A DNA stretch of 64,000 bases from NCBI RefSeq assembly GCF_006980705.1, contig NZ_SBHO01000005.1, forward strand, positions 1 through 64,000. Direction: 5' to 3'. The DNA comes from Tepidiphilus olei (GTDB taxonomy: Bacteria > Pseudomonadota > Gammaproteobacteria > Burkholderiales > Rhodocyclaceae). Below the pieces are notes generated by a model, which made no database searches, was not told where the DNA came from, and saw nothing but the letters and a program-made list of their open reading frames with translations. A program made the translations under genes and the position numbers. Shown piece after piece: positions 8,055 through 17,947 of this stretch (position 1 is its first letter; each line of letters opens with the position of its first letter).

Positions 8055-10555
8055 GTAGGCGAGTCACACTACACCTGCTGCGGCGGGATCTGCGTACGCC
8101 GGCGTTTGCCGCTATCATTGCGGCGCTGGCTCTCGCCGTGGCTGCCGTGGGCAGCGTTCTGTGGCTCAACGATCGCCTGGGACGTGCGTTGCTGCAGGAA
8201 GCGGGAGCTTGGCTCGGCGCCGATGCCATGATCACCGCCAATCGCCCCTTGCGAGCCGAGCTTCTTGCTTGGCTCGAGGAATATCCTGAGATCGAGCAGG
8301 CCCAGAGCGTGGCCATGGCATCGATCCTGCGCGTGGGCGAGCGCTGGCAATTGTCTTCTCTGCGGGCCATTCCTCCTCGTTATCCCCTGCGTGGGCAGTT
8401 CGTGCTGAGGCGTAGCGCCGAGGGGGGACGGGAAGAAACTTTACAAGGGGGTCCGGCACCAGGAGAGGTGTGGGTCGATGAGTCGCTCGCCGGGCTACTC
8501 GGCGTCGGTCCCGGCGACGAGGTCCGGGTGGGGCGCCTCTCCTTGCGCGTCTCTGCCATCGTGCGCCTCAATCCGGAACATGGGGGAAATTTTCTCGATC
8601 TGTTGCCCGAATCCTGGATCAGCCTCGCCGACTTGCCGGCTAGTGGTCTCCTCGGGCCTGGCGTGCGGGCTCAGTGGCGTGTTCATTTGAGTGGCCCCGA
8701 GTCGGTGCTACGTCGCGTGGCACGAGAGGCAACGGCGCGTTTGACCAAGGGTGAGGAGTTCGTCTCGCTCGAAGACGCTCAGCCGGCAGTGAAGACTTTA
8801 CTCGAGCAGACGCAGCGTTTCCTACGTCTGGCGGTGTTGGCGGCGACGGCTCTCGCCGCCGTCGCCGTGGGACTGGCAACTCGCCGCTTCGTGCGCGATC
8901 GGCTCGATACCGCCGCCTTGCTGCGTTGTTTGGGGGCGAGCCGTTACCGGGTGGCGGCGATCGTGCTCGGAGAGTTCGCCGCAGCGATCGTGCTCGCTCT
9001 CCTGCTCGGGGCAGTGCTGGGATTACTCGCGCAGCAGGGGTTCGCTTCGCTCGCTGCACGGGTGATGGAGACTTCCAGTCTTCCCGCGCTGCGGTGGTGG
9101 GCTGCGTGGCCGGCGGCTCTGCTCGCCCTCCTGCTCGCCTTCGGATTTGCCGTGCCTCAGCTCGTGGCGCTCGCGCAGGTGACACCGCTAGCCGTACTGC
9201 GGCGCAACCTGGGGGGCTGGCGTGGTGGAGTGCTCGCTACGGCCGCGTGTGGGGCGTTCGCACTTTTTGCGCTCACGGTCTTGCTCGCGGGTGAGGTGCG
9301 ATTGGCTGTCGGTGTCTTTGGTGGATTGATTCTGGGCTTCGTCCTGCTGCTGGGCGTGGGATCGGCCGGGTTTGCGGCCTTCAGACGTTTTTCTGAGGGG
9401 GCGGTGGTTCCGCTGCGGCTCGCCTGGCGAGCGCTCGGCAACCAGAAAGGGCTTGCCGCCCTGCAGGCCAGTGCGCTTGCTTTGGGCTTGGCAGCGTTGT
9501 GGCTGTTGGCCATCGTGCGTGGCGACCTGTTGGAATCCTGGCGTTTCAGAATTCCTCCGGATGCCTCCAATCGTTTTCTCCTCAACGTGCAGGCCGATCA
9601 GGTGGAAGGGGTGCGTGCCTCGTTTGTCGAGGCGGGGTTCGACGAGCCGCGTTTCTGGCCCATGGTGGGGGGCGCCCGCTTGGTTGCGATCGATGCAGTG
9701 CCGGTGAGCGACGAGTCTTTCACGGACGCGCGCGCGCAGCGGTTGATGCGGCGAGAATTCAACTTGAGCCATGGGCTGACCTTGCCCGAAGACAACCGCG
9801 TGGTGGCCGGGCGCTGGCACGGTGAGCCCGGCGCGCCGGAGAACGCGCTTTCGGTCGAGGAGAGTCTGGCTCAGACCTTCGGCCTGCAGTTGGGGAGCCG
9901 CTTGCGTTTCGTCATCGACCTGCAGGAGGTCGAGGGCGTCGTAACCAGCATCCGGCGACTGCGTTGGGAGTCGATGAACGTCAATTTCTTCATCATTACC
10001 CATCCGTCTCTGCTTGAATCATTCCCTGCCTCTTGGCTGACGAGCTACCGCTTGCCGCCAGGCCGGGAAGCGTTCGAGCGGACTTTGCTCGAGCGTTTTC
10101 CCAACGTCACCGTGATCGATGTCGGTCGCATCCGCGAGCAGTTCGAACGCATGAGCGACCAGGTGGCTGCGCTGTTGCAGGCGGTATTTTCTTTCACCTT
10201 GGGGACGGGCGCGCTGGTGTTGGCGGTAGGCTGGATGCTGGGACAGGAGGAGCGGCTCCAGCGTGTGGCCATCCTGCGGGCGTTGGGGGCGCGGCGCCGA
10301 CAGATCCTCGCCACGCTCGCGCTCGAGTTCGCCACGCTCGGTGCTGTGGGGGCGCTGGTTTCGGTCGTTTTGAGCGCGGGGGTAGGTCTGTGGCTCGCGG
10401 CTTCGGTCTTCCGCCTGGAAGTGGCGCTCAGCTGGGGGGTGCTCGCCGCAGCGGGGGGGCTTGCCGTACTTGGGGTGGTCGCCGTAGGAATGGCCACCGT
10501 GCAGCCACTGCTGCGTCGCCCGCCCCTCGAGGCTCTGCGCGCGAGCGTCGTATAA
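8051..10555 (+). CDS. FtsX-type ABC transporter permease (YbbP-like)
   Basis: An 834-residue inner-membrane protein with the layout of large MacB/FtsX permeases such as YbbP: an N-terminal membrane helix (about 16-37), a periplasmic MacB-like domain, a first FtsX block of helices (about 260-380), further helices near 395-440 and 475-495, a second periplasmic part, and a last FtsX block (about 710-825). The ATG at 8051 overlaps the M20 stop. The partner ATPase (YbbA type) and esterase usually found next to ybbP are not in this neighbourhood, so the permease must use a subunit encoded elsewhere. Role inferred: lipid or lipoprotein handling. Confidence 0.85.
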   Translation: MSRRVTLHLLRRDLRTPAFAAIIAALALAVAAVGSVLWLNDRLGRALLQEAGAWLGADAMITANRPLRAELLAWLEEYPEIEQAQSVAMASILRVGERWQLSSLRAIPPRYPLRGQFVLRRSAEGGREETLQGGPAPGEVWVDESLAGLLGVGPGDEVRVGRLSLRVSAIVRLNPEHGGNFLDLLPESWISLADLPASGLLGPGVRAQWRVHLSGPESVLRRVAREATARLTKGEEFVSLEDAQPAVKTLLEQTQRFLRLAVLAATALAAVAVGLATRRFVRDRLDTAALLRCLGASRYRVAAIVLGEFAAAIVLALLLGAVLGLLAQQGFASLAARVMETSSLPALRWWAAWPAALLALLLAFGFAVPQLVALAQVTPLAVLRRNLGGWRGGVLATAACGAFALFALTVLLAGEVRLAVGVFGGLILGFVLLLGVGSAGFAAFRRFSEGAVVPLRLAWRALGNQKGLAALQASALALGLAALWLLAIVRGDLLESWRFRIPPDASNRFLLNVQADQVEGVRASFVEAGFDEPRFWPMVGGARLVAIDAVPVSDESFTDARAQRLMRREFNLSHGLTLPEDNRVVAGRWHGEPGAPENALSVEESLAQTFGLQLGSRLRFVIDLQEVEGVVTSIRRLRWESMNVNFFIITHPSLLESFPASWLTSYRLPPGREAFERTLLERFPNVTVIDVGRIREQFERMSDQVAALLQAVFSFTLGTGALVLAVGWMLGQEERLQRVAILRALGARRRQILATLALEFATLGAVGALVSVVLSAGVGLWLAASVFRLEVALSWGVLAAAGGLAVLGVVAVGMATVQPLLRRPPLEALRASVV

Positions 10556-10585
10556 TCGCGGCTATCGTTCGATCTCGAGGTGGCC

Positions 10586-12016
10586 GTGGAGTACTTGTCG
10601 ACGCGTGGGCAGGCGCCCGTACTGAAGTTTTCCGAAATTTTGCTGGAAGGGCTCGCCGCCGACGGCGGGCTCTACGTGCCGGCGCAGTATCCCCACATTG
10701 CTTCCGCGGAGCTCGCGCGCCTGTCGCGCCTGCCTTATGGGGAACTCGCCTGGGAGCTGCTGCGTCGTTACATCGACGATATCGCCGAGGACGAGCTCGC
10801 CCGGTTGGTGGTGCGCACCTACACCGCAACGCGCTACCCCTTCGCCCGTCATCCGGCGCGCGCCGCGCGCATCACGCCGCTCACCTGGTTGGAAGAGAGG
10901 CGTTTCGGGATCCTCGAGCTCTCCAATGGCCCCACGCTCGCCTTCAAGGACATGGCCCTGCAGCTGCTGGGCGAGCTTTTCGAGCATGTGCTCGAGCGCC
11001 GCGATGAGCGCTTGAACATCCTTGGCGCTACCTCGGGCGATACCGGCTCGGCCGCCGAATACGCCATGCGTGGGCGCGAGCGCGTGCAGGTCTTCATGCT
11101 CTCGCCGGCCGGGCGCATGAGCCCGTTCCAGCGCGCGCAGATGTATTCGCTGCAGGAACCGAACATCCACAACCTCGCCGTCGAGGGGACCTTCGACGAT
11201 GCCCAGGACATCGTCAAGGCGGTGAGCCAGGATGCCGAGTTCAAGCGCCGTCACCGCATCGGCGCGGTCAATTCGATCAACTGGGCGCGCATCGCCGCGC
11301 AGGTGGTCTATTACTTCGCCGGTTACTTCCAGGCGGTCGATCGCGTGGGCGAGCCGGTGGCTTTCGCTGTGCCCAGCGGCAACTTCGGCAACATCCTCGC
11401 CGGGCACATTGCCCGCCAGATGGGGCTACCCATCGGGCGCCTGATTTTGGCCACCAACGAGAACGACGTGCTCGACGAGTTCTTCCGCACCGGCGTCTAT
11501 CGCCCGCGCGCATCGAGCGAGACGTTTGCCACGTCCAGCCCGTCGATGGACATCTCCAAGGCCTCGAACTTCGAGCGCTTCGTTTTCGATCTGGTTGGGC
11601 GCGATCCAGAGGCGCTGCGCCGGCTGTGGCGGGCTCTGGAGACCCAGGGGCACTTCGATCTCGAGGGCACGCCGTATTGGGCGCGCTTGCCGGAATTCGG
11701 CTTCGTCTCCGGGCGCAGCACGCACGCCGACCGGATCGCGACCATCCGCGACGTCTGGACGCGCCACCGGGTGCTCATCGATCCGCACACGGCCGATGCG
11801 GTGACGGTGGCGCGGCGTGCCGGTATCGAGGACATGCCAGTGGTCGTGCTCGAGACGGCACAGGCGGCGAAGTTTGCCGAGACGCTGCGCGAGGCGGTGG
11901 GATTCGAGCCGCCGCGCCCGGCCGAGCTCGCCGATCTGGAGCAGCGGCCGCAGCGCGTGACGCGCTTGCCGGCCGATGTGCAACAGGTGAAGGACTATAT
12001 CGCGGCGCATGCCTGA
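10586..12016 (+). CDS. thrC: Threonine synthase
   Basis: Converts O-phospho-homoserine to threonine with PLP. The product of about 476 residues contains the PLP-lysine motif NGPTLAFKDMALQ near 117, the phosphate-binding GATSGDTGSAAE near 148, and PSGNFGN near 265. A GTG at 10586 gives MEYLSTRG, which matches the family N-terminus, and has GAGG at 10577-10580; a GTG two codons earlier would leave no room for a ribosome site. TATAAT at 10551-10556 could be a -10 box, but no matching -35 is visible. Homoserine dehydrogenase (hom) is not adjacent but lies at 61-62 kb. Confidence 0.93.
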   Translation: MEYLSTRGQAPVLKFSEILLEGLAADGGLYVPAQYPHIASAELARLSRLPYGELAWELLRRYIDDIAEDELARLVVRTYTATRYPFARHPARAARITPLTWLEERRFGILELSNGPTLAFKDMALQLLGELFEHVLERRDERLNILGATSGDTGSAAEYAMRGRERVQVFMLSPAGRMSPFQRAQMYSLQEPNIHNLAVEGTFDDAQDIVKAVSQDAEFKRRHRIGAVNSINWARIAAQVVYYFAGYFQAVDRVGEPVAFAVPSGNFGNILAGHIARQMGLPIGRLILATNENDVLDEFFRTGVYRPRASSETFATSSPSMDISKASNFERFVFDLVGRDPEALRRLWRALETQGHFDLEGTPYWARLPEFGFVSGRSTHADRIATIRDVWTRHRVLIDPHTADAVTVARRAGIEDMPVVVLETAQAAKFAETLREAVGFEPPRPAELADLEQRPQRVTRLPADVQQVKDYIAAHA

Positions 12017-12098
12017 GGACGCGTGATTCGATCTGCCGCGCTTGGCGATCGTGGAGGGGCTTGGGCTGACAGCCCTCCTTGAGGGTTCAGGTCCGCAC

Positions 12099-12947
12099 TC
12101 AGGCTTCGAGCAGGCGCAGCGACAGATCCACGGCCCGCACGTCCTTGGTGAGCTTGCCCACCGAGATGCGGTCGACGCCCGTCTCGGCGATCGCCCGCAC
12201 CCGGTCGAGGTCGACGCCGCCGGAGACTTCGAGTTCGGCGCGACCGGCGTTGATCCACACGGCCTCCTTCATCTGCTCGAGCGTCATGTTGTCGAGCAGG
12301 ATCATCTGCGCCCCGGCTTCCAGCGCCTCGGCGAGTTCGTCGAGCGTCTCCACCTCCACCTGGATGAAGGCATGCGCCGCCCCCAGCGCCTGGGCCCGCG
12401 CGAGTGCCTGGCGGATGCCGCCGGCGGCGATGATGTGGTTCTCCTTGATGAGGATGCCGTCGTAGAGCCCCAGCCGGTGGTTAGTGCCGCCGCCCACGTG
12501 CACGGCGTATTTCTGCGCCAGACGCAAGCTCGGCACCGTCTTGCGCGTGTCGACGATGCGGGCCCGCGTGCCTTCGACCGCGCGTACGTAGGCGCGCGTG
12601 GTGGTGGCCGTACCGGAGAGCAGTTGCAGGAAGTTGAGCGCCGTACGCTCGGCGGTGAGCAGCGCCCGGGCGTTCGCCTCCACTTCACACAGTGTTTGGT
12701 CGGGCGCGACTTCCGCTCCTTCGGCAGCGTGCCAAGTGACCCTCGCCGAAGGGTCGAGTACACGCAGCGTCGCCTCGAACCAGGGTTGGCCGCATAGGAC
12801 TGCCGCTTCCCGGCTGATGACGCGGGCGCGCACACGCGTTTCGGCTTCGATCAGGCGAGCGGTGAGATCGCCCGTACCGACGTCCTCGGCGAGCGCCTGG
12901 GCGACGTTGCGCTGGACTTCGATGCGCAGGGCTTCGGTGAAGAGCAT
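12099..12947 (-). CDS. nadC: Nicotinate-nucleotide diphosphorylase (carboxylating)
   Basis: Quinolinate phosphoribosyltransferase of de novo NAD synthesis, 282 residues. It shows the EDVGTGDLT motif near residue 20, the TRKTVPSLR substrate-binding segment near 138, KENHI near 170, VEVETLDE near 197 and ILLDNM near 215. Length and motifs match the bacterial enzyme. It is convergent with thrC; a small GGGCT/AGCCC hairpin near 12065-12080 lies in the gap but lacks a T run. Confidence 0.94.
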   Translation of the reverse strand: MLFTEALRIEVQRNVAQALAEDVGTGDLTARLIEAETRVRARVISREAAVLCGQPWFEATLRVLDPSARVTWHAAEGAEVAPDQTLCEVEANARALLTAERTALNFLQLLSGTATTTRAYVRAVEGTRARIVDTRKTVPSLRLAQKYAVHVGGGTNHRLGLYDGILIKENHIIAAGGIRQALARAQALGAAHAFIQVEVETLDELAEALEAGAQMILLDNMTLEQMKEAVWINAGRAELEVSGGVDLDRVRAIAETGVDRISVGKLTKDVRAVDLSLRLLEA

Positions 12948-13000
12948 GATGACGACCTCGTAGGGTGGCGTGGACTGGGGCTATGGTAGCATCGCTGACC

Positions 13001-13678
13001 ATGAAAGCCGAAACCGGATTCCTGGAGGTCGACGGGGAAGTCGTGGAGGTGCGGCGCAAGCCCATCCGCCACTGGCATCTTCGCGTCGTGCCGCCCGACG
13101 GACGTTTGCGCGTGTCCATCCCCTTGCATGCCGACGGGGAGGCGGTATCGGCCTGGATACGGGGAAAATCGGCTTGGGTGCAAAAACAGCGATCGCACTT
13201 GCGCCGAGCGTCGGCAGACCGGGCTTGGCTCTTCGGCGTGCCCTATCCCCTGAGGATCGTTTCGGGCGGATCCGATGATGCGTCGGTTCTTTTCAGCGAA
13301 CGGGAGGGTTTCCTGGTGCGGGGCGTCGGGAACCGGGAGAGCGCATGGAAGCTTTTGCGTGCCTGGCAAGGGGAACGGCTCGCAAGGTTTCTGGAATCGT
13401 TGGTGCCTCAGTGGCAAGAGCGGATGCAGGCTCCTTCCATTCGGTGGCGCATCCGTCCCTGTAAAACCATCTGGGGAAGTTGTACTCGGGCCACGAGGCG
13501 TTTGACGTTCAACCTCTATCTGGCCGAGCGCTCGTCCGAGCTCATCGAATACGTGGTCGTCCATGAGCTCGCCCATCTGTTCCATGCGCACCACGGCCCG
13601 GCGTTCTGGACCCTGGTGGCGCGCTACCTGCCGGATTGGCAACAGCGGCGTAGCGCGCTCAGACGGCCCCTGGGCTGA
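13001..13678 (+). CDS. YgjP-like M48/SprT-type metallopeptidase
   Basis: About 225 residues. The C-terminal half carries the zinc motif HELAH followed by FHAHHGPAFW, typical of the YgjP (DUF45) family of small putative metalloproteases; WGSCTRATRRLTFNL upstream is also characteristic. The start is uncertain: ATG 13001 gives MKAETGF, in-frame ATG 12983 and GTG 12965 give short extensions, and none has a strong ribosome site. The gene is divergent from nadC. Substrate unknown. Confidence 0.85.
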   Translation: MKAETGFLEVDGEVVEVRRKPIRHWHLRVVPPDGRLRVSIPLHADGEAVSAWIRGKSAWVQKQRSHLRRASADRAWLFGVPYPLRIVSGGSDDASVLFSEREGFLVRGVGNRESAWKLLRAWQGERLARFLESLVPQWQERMQAPSIRWRIRPCKTIWGSCTRATRRLTFNLYLAERSSELIEYVVVHELAHLFHAHHGPAFWTLVARYLPDWQQRRSALRRPLG

Positions 13679-13690
13679 ATCTTCGGCCGG

Positions 13691-14362
13691 TCAGCCTCGA
13701 CCCTGCTGATCCACGATGGGTACGAGCAAAATCTCCACACGGCGGTTCTTGGCCCGACCCTCGGGGGTGCGGTTGTCGGCGATGGGTCGGGTAGCGCCGA
13801 ATCCCACGGTCTGGATGCGATTGGTCGGCACGCCGCGCTGGATGAGGTAGCTCGCCACTGCCTGGGCGCGGTTCTCCGACAGCGTCTGGTTGAAGGCCGC
13901 CGAGCCGGTGGAGTCGGTGTGCCCTTCGATGCGCACGATGGTGTTCGGATACTGCTGCAGGCTCTGGGCGAGCTGGTCGAGCACGCCCATGAACTGCGGC
14001 TGCAGGGTGGCGCTACCCGTTTGGAACGTGATGGCCTCGGGGGCTTGCAGGCGGATCGTATCGCCCTGACGCTGGATTTCGACGCCAGTGCTGGCCATTT
14101 GGCGGCGCAGCTCCGCTTCCTGCTGGTCCATTTGTCGGCCGATGAGGCCGCCTACGGTGGCGCCCACCGCGGCGCCGATGAGCGTGCCACCGGTTTTGGC
14201 ATTGTCGCTGGCAACGGCCCTGCCGACTACGCCGCCTGCTACGGCGCCGATGGTGGCGCCGGTGGCGGTCTTCGCATGCTCGCCGCGGTAGGGGTTCTCG
14301 GCACAAGCCGTGAGCAGCACCGTGGCGCCGAGCAGGAGGAGGGGAAATCTCGTCTCGTTCAT
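13691..14362 (-). CDS. OmpA-family outer-membrane lipoprotein
   Basis: A 223-residue lipoprotein with lipobox LTAC at residues 17-20. A glycine-zipper region at about 33-75 (ATGATIGAVAGG, GTLIGAAVGA) is followed by a C-terminal OmpA/MotB peptidoglycan-binding domain with EGHTDSTG, LSENRAQAV and GFGATRPI. This glycine-zipper plus OmpA architecture is the YiaD/PAL-like type that tethers outer membrane and murein. ATG 14362 was chosen because it places the lipobox correctly; earlier in-frame ATGs at 14377 and 14380 lack a ribosome site. Confidence 0.88.
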   Translation of the reverse strand: MNETRFPLLLLGATVLLTACAENPYRGEHAKTATGATIGAVAGGVVGRAVASDNAKTGGTLIGAAVGATVGGLIGRQMDQQEAELRRQMASTGVEIQRQGDTIRLQAPEAITFQTGSATLQPQFMGVLDQLAQSLQQYPNTIVRIEGHTDSTGSAAFNQTLSENRAQAVASYLIQRGVPTNRIQTVGFGATRPIADNRTPEGRAKNRRVEILLVPIVDQQGRG

Positions 14363-14399
14363 GGCAGTTCGTTCCATCATGATTTTTTGCCATTTTACA

Positions 14400-16196
14400 T
14401 CATGGGATCTCGACGGCGGTTCGGGGTAACGAAGGCTTTCGCCGTTTCGGTGGGTAGAGATTGCAGAAACGTAACTCCTCGCCGTAGGGGAAGAAATCCT
14501 CCACCAACCCGGCGCGGATGCGTCGTTGTACTTCCTGCCAGAATTGGGGCGTGAGCAGGTCACGGTGGTATTTGAGGAAGGCTTTGCGGATGCGCGGATC
14601 GCCCAGGAGGAAGGTGGCGAACTCTTCGGGAAAGACGTCGAGCGGCCCGGCGCTGTACCAGGCTTCGCTCGAGAACTCCATCTCGGGATGAGGCGCCGGC
14701 GGGATGGCGCGGAAATTGACGTCGGTCATGTACTCGATCTCGTCGTAGTCGTAGAACACGACGCGACCATAGCGGGTGATGCCGAAGTTCTTCCATAGCA
14801 TGTCGCCGGGGAAGATGTTGGCGATGGCCATCTCGCGGATTGCATTGCCGTATTCGCGCACCGCATGTTCGAGCGTCTCCTCGTCGGCATTTTCTAGATG
14901 CAGATTGAGCGGTGTCATGCGCCGTTCGATGTAGAGATGTTTGATCACGATCTGGTCGCCCTCGATCTCGAAGGAGGAGGAGGCCACCGTACGCAGCTCT
15001 TCGAGCAGCTCCGGCGAGAAACGGGCCAACGGCAGGGCCACCTGGGAGAATTCCAGGGTGTCGGCCATGCGACCGACCCGATCGACGCGTTTGACCATGA
15101 GATATTTCTGCCGCACCGTCTCGCGGTCGATGTTCTTGCTGCTGCCGAAGACGTCCTTGATGATCTTGAAGACGTAAGGGAAAGAGGGTAGGGTGAAGAC
15201 GAGCATCACCATCCCCTTGATGCCGGGGGCGATGATGAAGTGGTCGTTCGAGTGGCGCAGATGGGCGATGAGATCGCGGAAGAACATCGTCTTACCCTGC
15301 TTGCCCAGCCCCAGCATGGTGTAGAGCTCGGAGCGCGGTTTGTTGGGCATGATGGAACGCAGGAAATTGACATAGCCCGAAGGCACTTCCATGTCGACGA
15401 GGAAGTAGGCGCGCGACAGCGAAAAGAGCACCGAGATGCGCCAGGCTTCGAGCAGGATGGCGTCGACCACCAGCATGCCCGATTTGCCGTGGCGCACGGC
15501 CACCGCGAAGGGGTATTCCTGGTGCCCATTGATCGCCTTGCCGATGACGTAGGCGGTCTTGTTGCGGTAGAAGGCGGAGTAGAGCACCTGGATTTGCGCG
15601 TTGACTTCCGGTGCCGGCCAGCGTCCGCCCAGATGGCGTTTGACGGTGCGCAGGATATGGACGACGTCGCGGTCCAGATGCTCGAAAGGCCGTTGCCAGT
15701 CGAAATCTTCGAGGATGCGCCGGATGGTGCGTCGCAGCCCCTCTTCCTTGGGATAGTAACTGGTATAGACGGGCGGGTAGGATTCGATGTATTCAGTGGA
15801 GATCGCCGGGCGGGCGAAAATGTATTGATTGTTGAAGTAGCTGCGATGCAGGATTTTCGTCGTCACCGAATTGAAGAAGGTCTCGGCGAGTTCCGGTTGC
15901 TTGTGTTCGAGCAAATGGCCGATGTAGTGCAGCTTCACTTGCTGCCAGATCGCATCGTCGAGGTTGGCGATGTCGAACGCGCGGCGCAGGCGCTCGACGG
16001 TCTCCTCGACGCGCCGGTCGTAGAATTCCACGCGCTCTCGTACCGCTTCGAGCAACTTGGACCAGTCTCCGGCTTCGAACAGTTCTTTTGCTCGTCCCGA
16101 GGTGGCGCGGAAGATTCGATAATGACGATCAAACCCCTCGATCATCATCTGGGCCATGGTCTCGGCGATACGTTCGGGCGGTAGAGGGTACTGCAT
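14400..16196 (-). CDS. aceK: Isocitrate dehydrogenase kinase/phosphatase
   Basis: Bifunctional enzyme that phosphorylates and dephosphorylates isocitrate dehydrogenase to switch carbon between the TCA cycle and the glyoxylate shunt. The product is 598 residues, as usual. The ATP-binding region APGIKGMVMLVFTLPSFPYV lies mid-protein, and the catalytic FYDYDEIEYM segment is near residue 470. The ATG at 16196 is preceded by GAGGAG. It is divergent from its substrate's gene icd and about 6 kb from malate synthase, so the shunt's control and target are clustered here; isocitrate lyase is not in the window. Confidence 0.95.
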   Translation of the reverse strand: MQYPLPPERIAETMAQMMIEGFDRHYRIFRATSGRAKELFEAGDWSKLLEAVRERVEFYDRRVEETVERLRRAFDIANLDDAIWQQVKLHYIGHLLEHKQPELAETFFNSVTTKILHRSYFNNQYIFARPAISTEYIESYPPVYTSYYPKEEGLRRTIRRILEDFDWQRPFEHLDRDVVHILRTVKRHLGGRWPAPEVNAQIQVLYSAFYRNKTAYVIGKAINGHQEYPFAVAVRHGKSGMLVVDAILLEAWRISVLFSLSRAYFLVDMEVPSGYVNFLRSIMPNKPRSELYTMLGLGKQGKTMFFRDLIAHLRHSNDHFIIAPGIKGMVMLVFTLPSFPYVFKIIKDVFGSSKNIDRETVRQKYLMVKRVDRVGRMADTLEFSQVALPLARFSPELLEELRTVASSSFEIEGDQIVIKHLYIERRMTPLNLHLENADEETLEHAVREYGNAIREMAIANIFPGDMLWKNFGITRYGRVVFYDYDEIEYMTDVNFRAIPPAPHPEMEFSSEAWYSAGPLDVFPEEFATFLLGDPRIRKAFLKYHRDLLTPQFWQEVQRRIRAGLVEDFFPYGEELRFCNLYPPKRRKPSLPRTAVEIP

Positions 16197-16230
16197 CGCG
16201 TCTACTCCTCGTCTTGGAAGGACGACAACG

Positions 16231-16276
16231 GGATGTCTCGAAAAATCGCCGCGAGCCTTCATGGGGCAGGGCAGCG
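16231..16276 (-). repeat. Short interspersed repeat, copy b, in the aceK-icd gap
   Basis: The 345-base gap between aceK and icd (16197-16541) holds no convincing gene. On the minus strand, 16231-16276 carries GCTCGCGGCGATTTTTCGAG next to GCCCTGCC, resembling the repeats at 2199-2246 and 34470-34517; a GGGTGCCCG block further upstream (near 16315) is also shared with the 34.4-kb copy. GATAAT at 16434-16439 could be an icd -10 box, but the -35 is unconvincing. Confidence 0.35.
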
Positions 16277-16541
16277 TGAATGCGTGGGATGCGATCCCGG
16301 TCGAATCGACGCACGGGCACCCGGCCATCACACCCTGCCATGCAGCTGCGCGGGTCGTTGTTCGAAGTGTTCGATGATACCTTGCGGCTGAGGGAGCTGG
16401 GGCGGCGTTCTTTCGGATCGTGGAATTTTATTGGATAATACGAAACGGTGGCGCCCTGGGGCGCTGGAAGATGCGGGGCGGAGGCTGCGGGTGAGCTGCG
16501 GCCGTCGCATGCCCGCGATGATGACATCAGGGAGAATGACC

Positions 16542-17786
16542 GTGAGCGAGTCCAAGATCGAGGTACCTGCGGGTGGCCAGAAAATCGTATTGGGGCAGCC
16601 CATCCCCGACAATCCCATCGTGCCTTACATCGAAGGCGATGGCATCGGGATCGACATTACGCCGGTGATGATGAAGGTCATCGACGCGGCCGTCGAAAAG
16701 GCTTACGGCGGCAAGCGCAAGATCCACTGGATGGAAGTCTACGCCGGCGAGAAAGCCACGCGCGTCTATGGGCCCGACCAGTGGTTGCCGGAAGAAACGC
16801 TCGCGGCGCTCAAGGAATTCGCCGTTTCCATCAAGGGGCCGATGACCACGCCAGTGGGCGGCGGCATCCGCTCGCTCAACGTGGCGCTGCGCCAGGAGAT
16901 GGATCTCTATCAATGCATCCGTCCGGTGCGCTACTTCAACGGCGTGCCTTCGCCGGTCAAGCGTCCCGAGCTCGTCGACATGGTGATCTTCCGTGAGAAT
17001 ACGGAGGACATCTACGCCGGCATCGAATGGCCGGCCCAGTCCGACGGTGCGCGCAAGGTGATCGACTTCCTGCAGAACGAAATGGGCGTGAAGAAAATCC
17101 GTTTCCCCGAAACCTCGGGAATCGGGATCAAGCCCGTGTCGATCGAGGGCACCACACGCCTGGTGCGTGCGGCGATCCAGTACGCCATCGACAACGACCG
17201 CAAGTCGGTGACCCTCGTGCACAAGGGCAACATCATGAAGTTCACCGAAGGGCTCTTCCGTGACGTGGGCTACCGCGTGGCTCAGGAGCAGTTCGGCGCC
17301 CAGCCGATCGACGGCGGCCCATGGTGCAAGTTCACCAACCCGAAAACGGGGCGCGAGATCGTGGTCAAGGACGCGATCGCCGATGCCTTCCTGCAGCAGA
17401 TCCTGCTGCGTCCGGCCGAATACGACGTGATCGCCACGCTCAATCTCAACGGCGACTACATTTCGGACGCGCTGGCGGCGCAGGTGGGCGGCATCGGCAT
17501 CGCCCCGGGGGCGAACGTCGGCGACCTGTACGCCGTGTTCGAAGCCACGCACGGCACGGCGCCGAAGTACGCCGGCCTCGACAAGGTGAACCCCGGCTCG
17601 CTCATCCTCTCGGCCGAAATGATGCTGCGCTTCTTCGACTGGAAAGAAGCGGCGGATCTGGTCATCAAGGCGATGGAGCGTACCATCCAAGACAAGATCG
17701 TTACGTACGACTTCGCCCGGCTCATGGAAGGAGCCACCGAAGTGAGCTGTTCCGGCTTCGGCGAGGCGATGATCGCCCGCATGTGA
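16542..17786 (+). CDS. icd: Isocitrate dehydrogenase, NADP-dependent
   Basis: Oxidative decarboxylation of isocitrate to 2-oxoglutarate in the TCA cycle. The 414-residue product has [10 protein letters not shown] near residue 27, the phosphorylatable serine in [13 protein letters not shown] (Ser111 with this start, equivalent to E. coli Ser113), and [16 protein letters not shown] near 152. The GTG at 16542 gives [12 protein letters not shown], matching relatives, and sits 6 bases after AGGGAGA; the ATG at 16536 would be too close to that site. AceK, which modifies Ser111, is encoded divergently upstream. Confidence 0.95.
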   Translation: MSESKIEVPAGGQKIVLGQPIPDNPIVPYIEGDGIGIDITPVMMKVIDAAVEKAYGGKRKIHWMEVYAGEKATRVYGPDQWLPEETLAALKEFAVSIKGPMTTPVGGGIRSLNVALRQEMDLYQCIRPVRYFNGVPSPVKRPELVDMVIFRENTEDIYAGIEWPAQSDGARKVIDFLQNEMGVKKIRFPETSGIGIKPVSIEGTTRLVRAAIQYAIDNDRKSVTLVHKGNIMKFTEGLFRDVGYRVAQEQFGAQPIDGGPWCKFTNPKTGREIVVKDAIADAFLQQILLRPAEYDVIATLNLNGDYISDALAAQVGGIGIAPGANVGDLYAVFEATHGTAPKYAGLDKVNPGSLILSAEMMLRFFDWKEAADLVIKAMERTIQDKIVTYDFARLMEGATEVSCSGFGEAMIARM

Positions 17787-17816
17787 TCCTGGCTTCGTGT
17801 GCAGCACAGAAGAAAA

Positions 17817-17839
17817 CCCGCCGCAAGGCGGGTTTTTTT
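17817..17839 (+). terminator. Intrinsic terminator after icd
   Basis: Stem CCCGCC / GGCGGG (17817-17822, 17827-17832) with a GCAA loop, followed by seven T and preceded by A residues. It lies about 30 bases after the icd stop. Confidence 0.85.
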
Positions 17840-17947
17840 CTGTAAGTTCTATGTAAGCGGATATTTATACGATTGATGGTGTCGGGGTGGCATTGATGCC
17901 CGGGCTCGACACTCTTTTGCTACCGAAGAGGATGAAGGAGATGGAAA

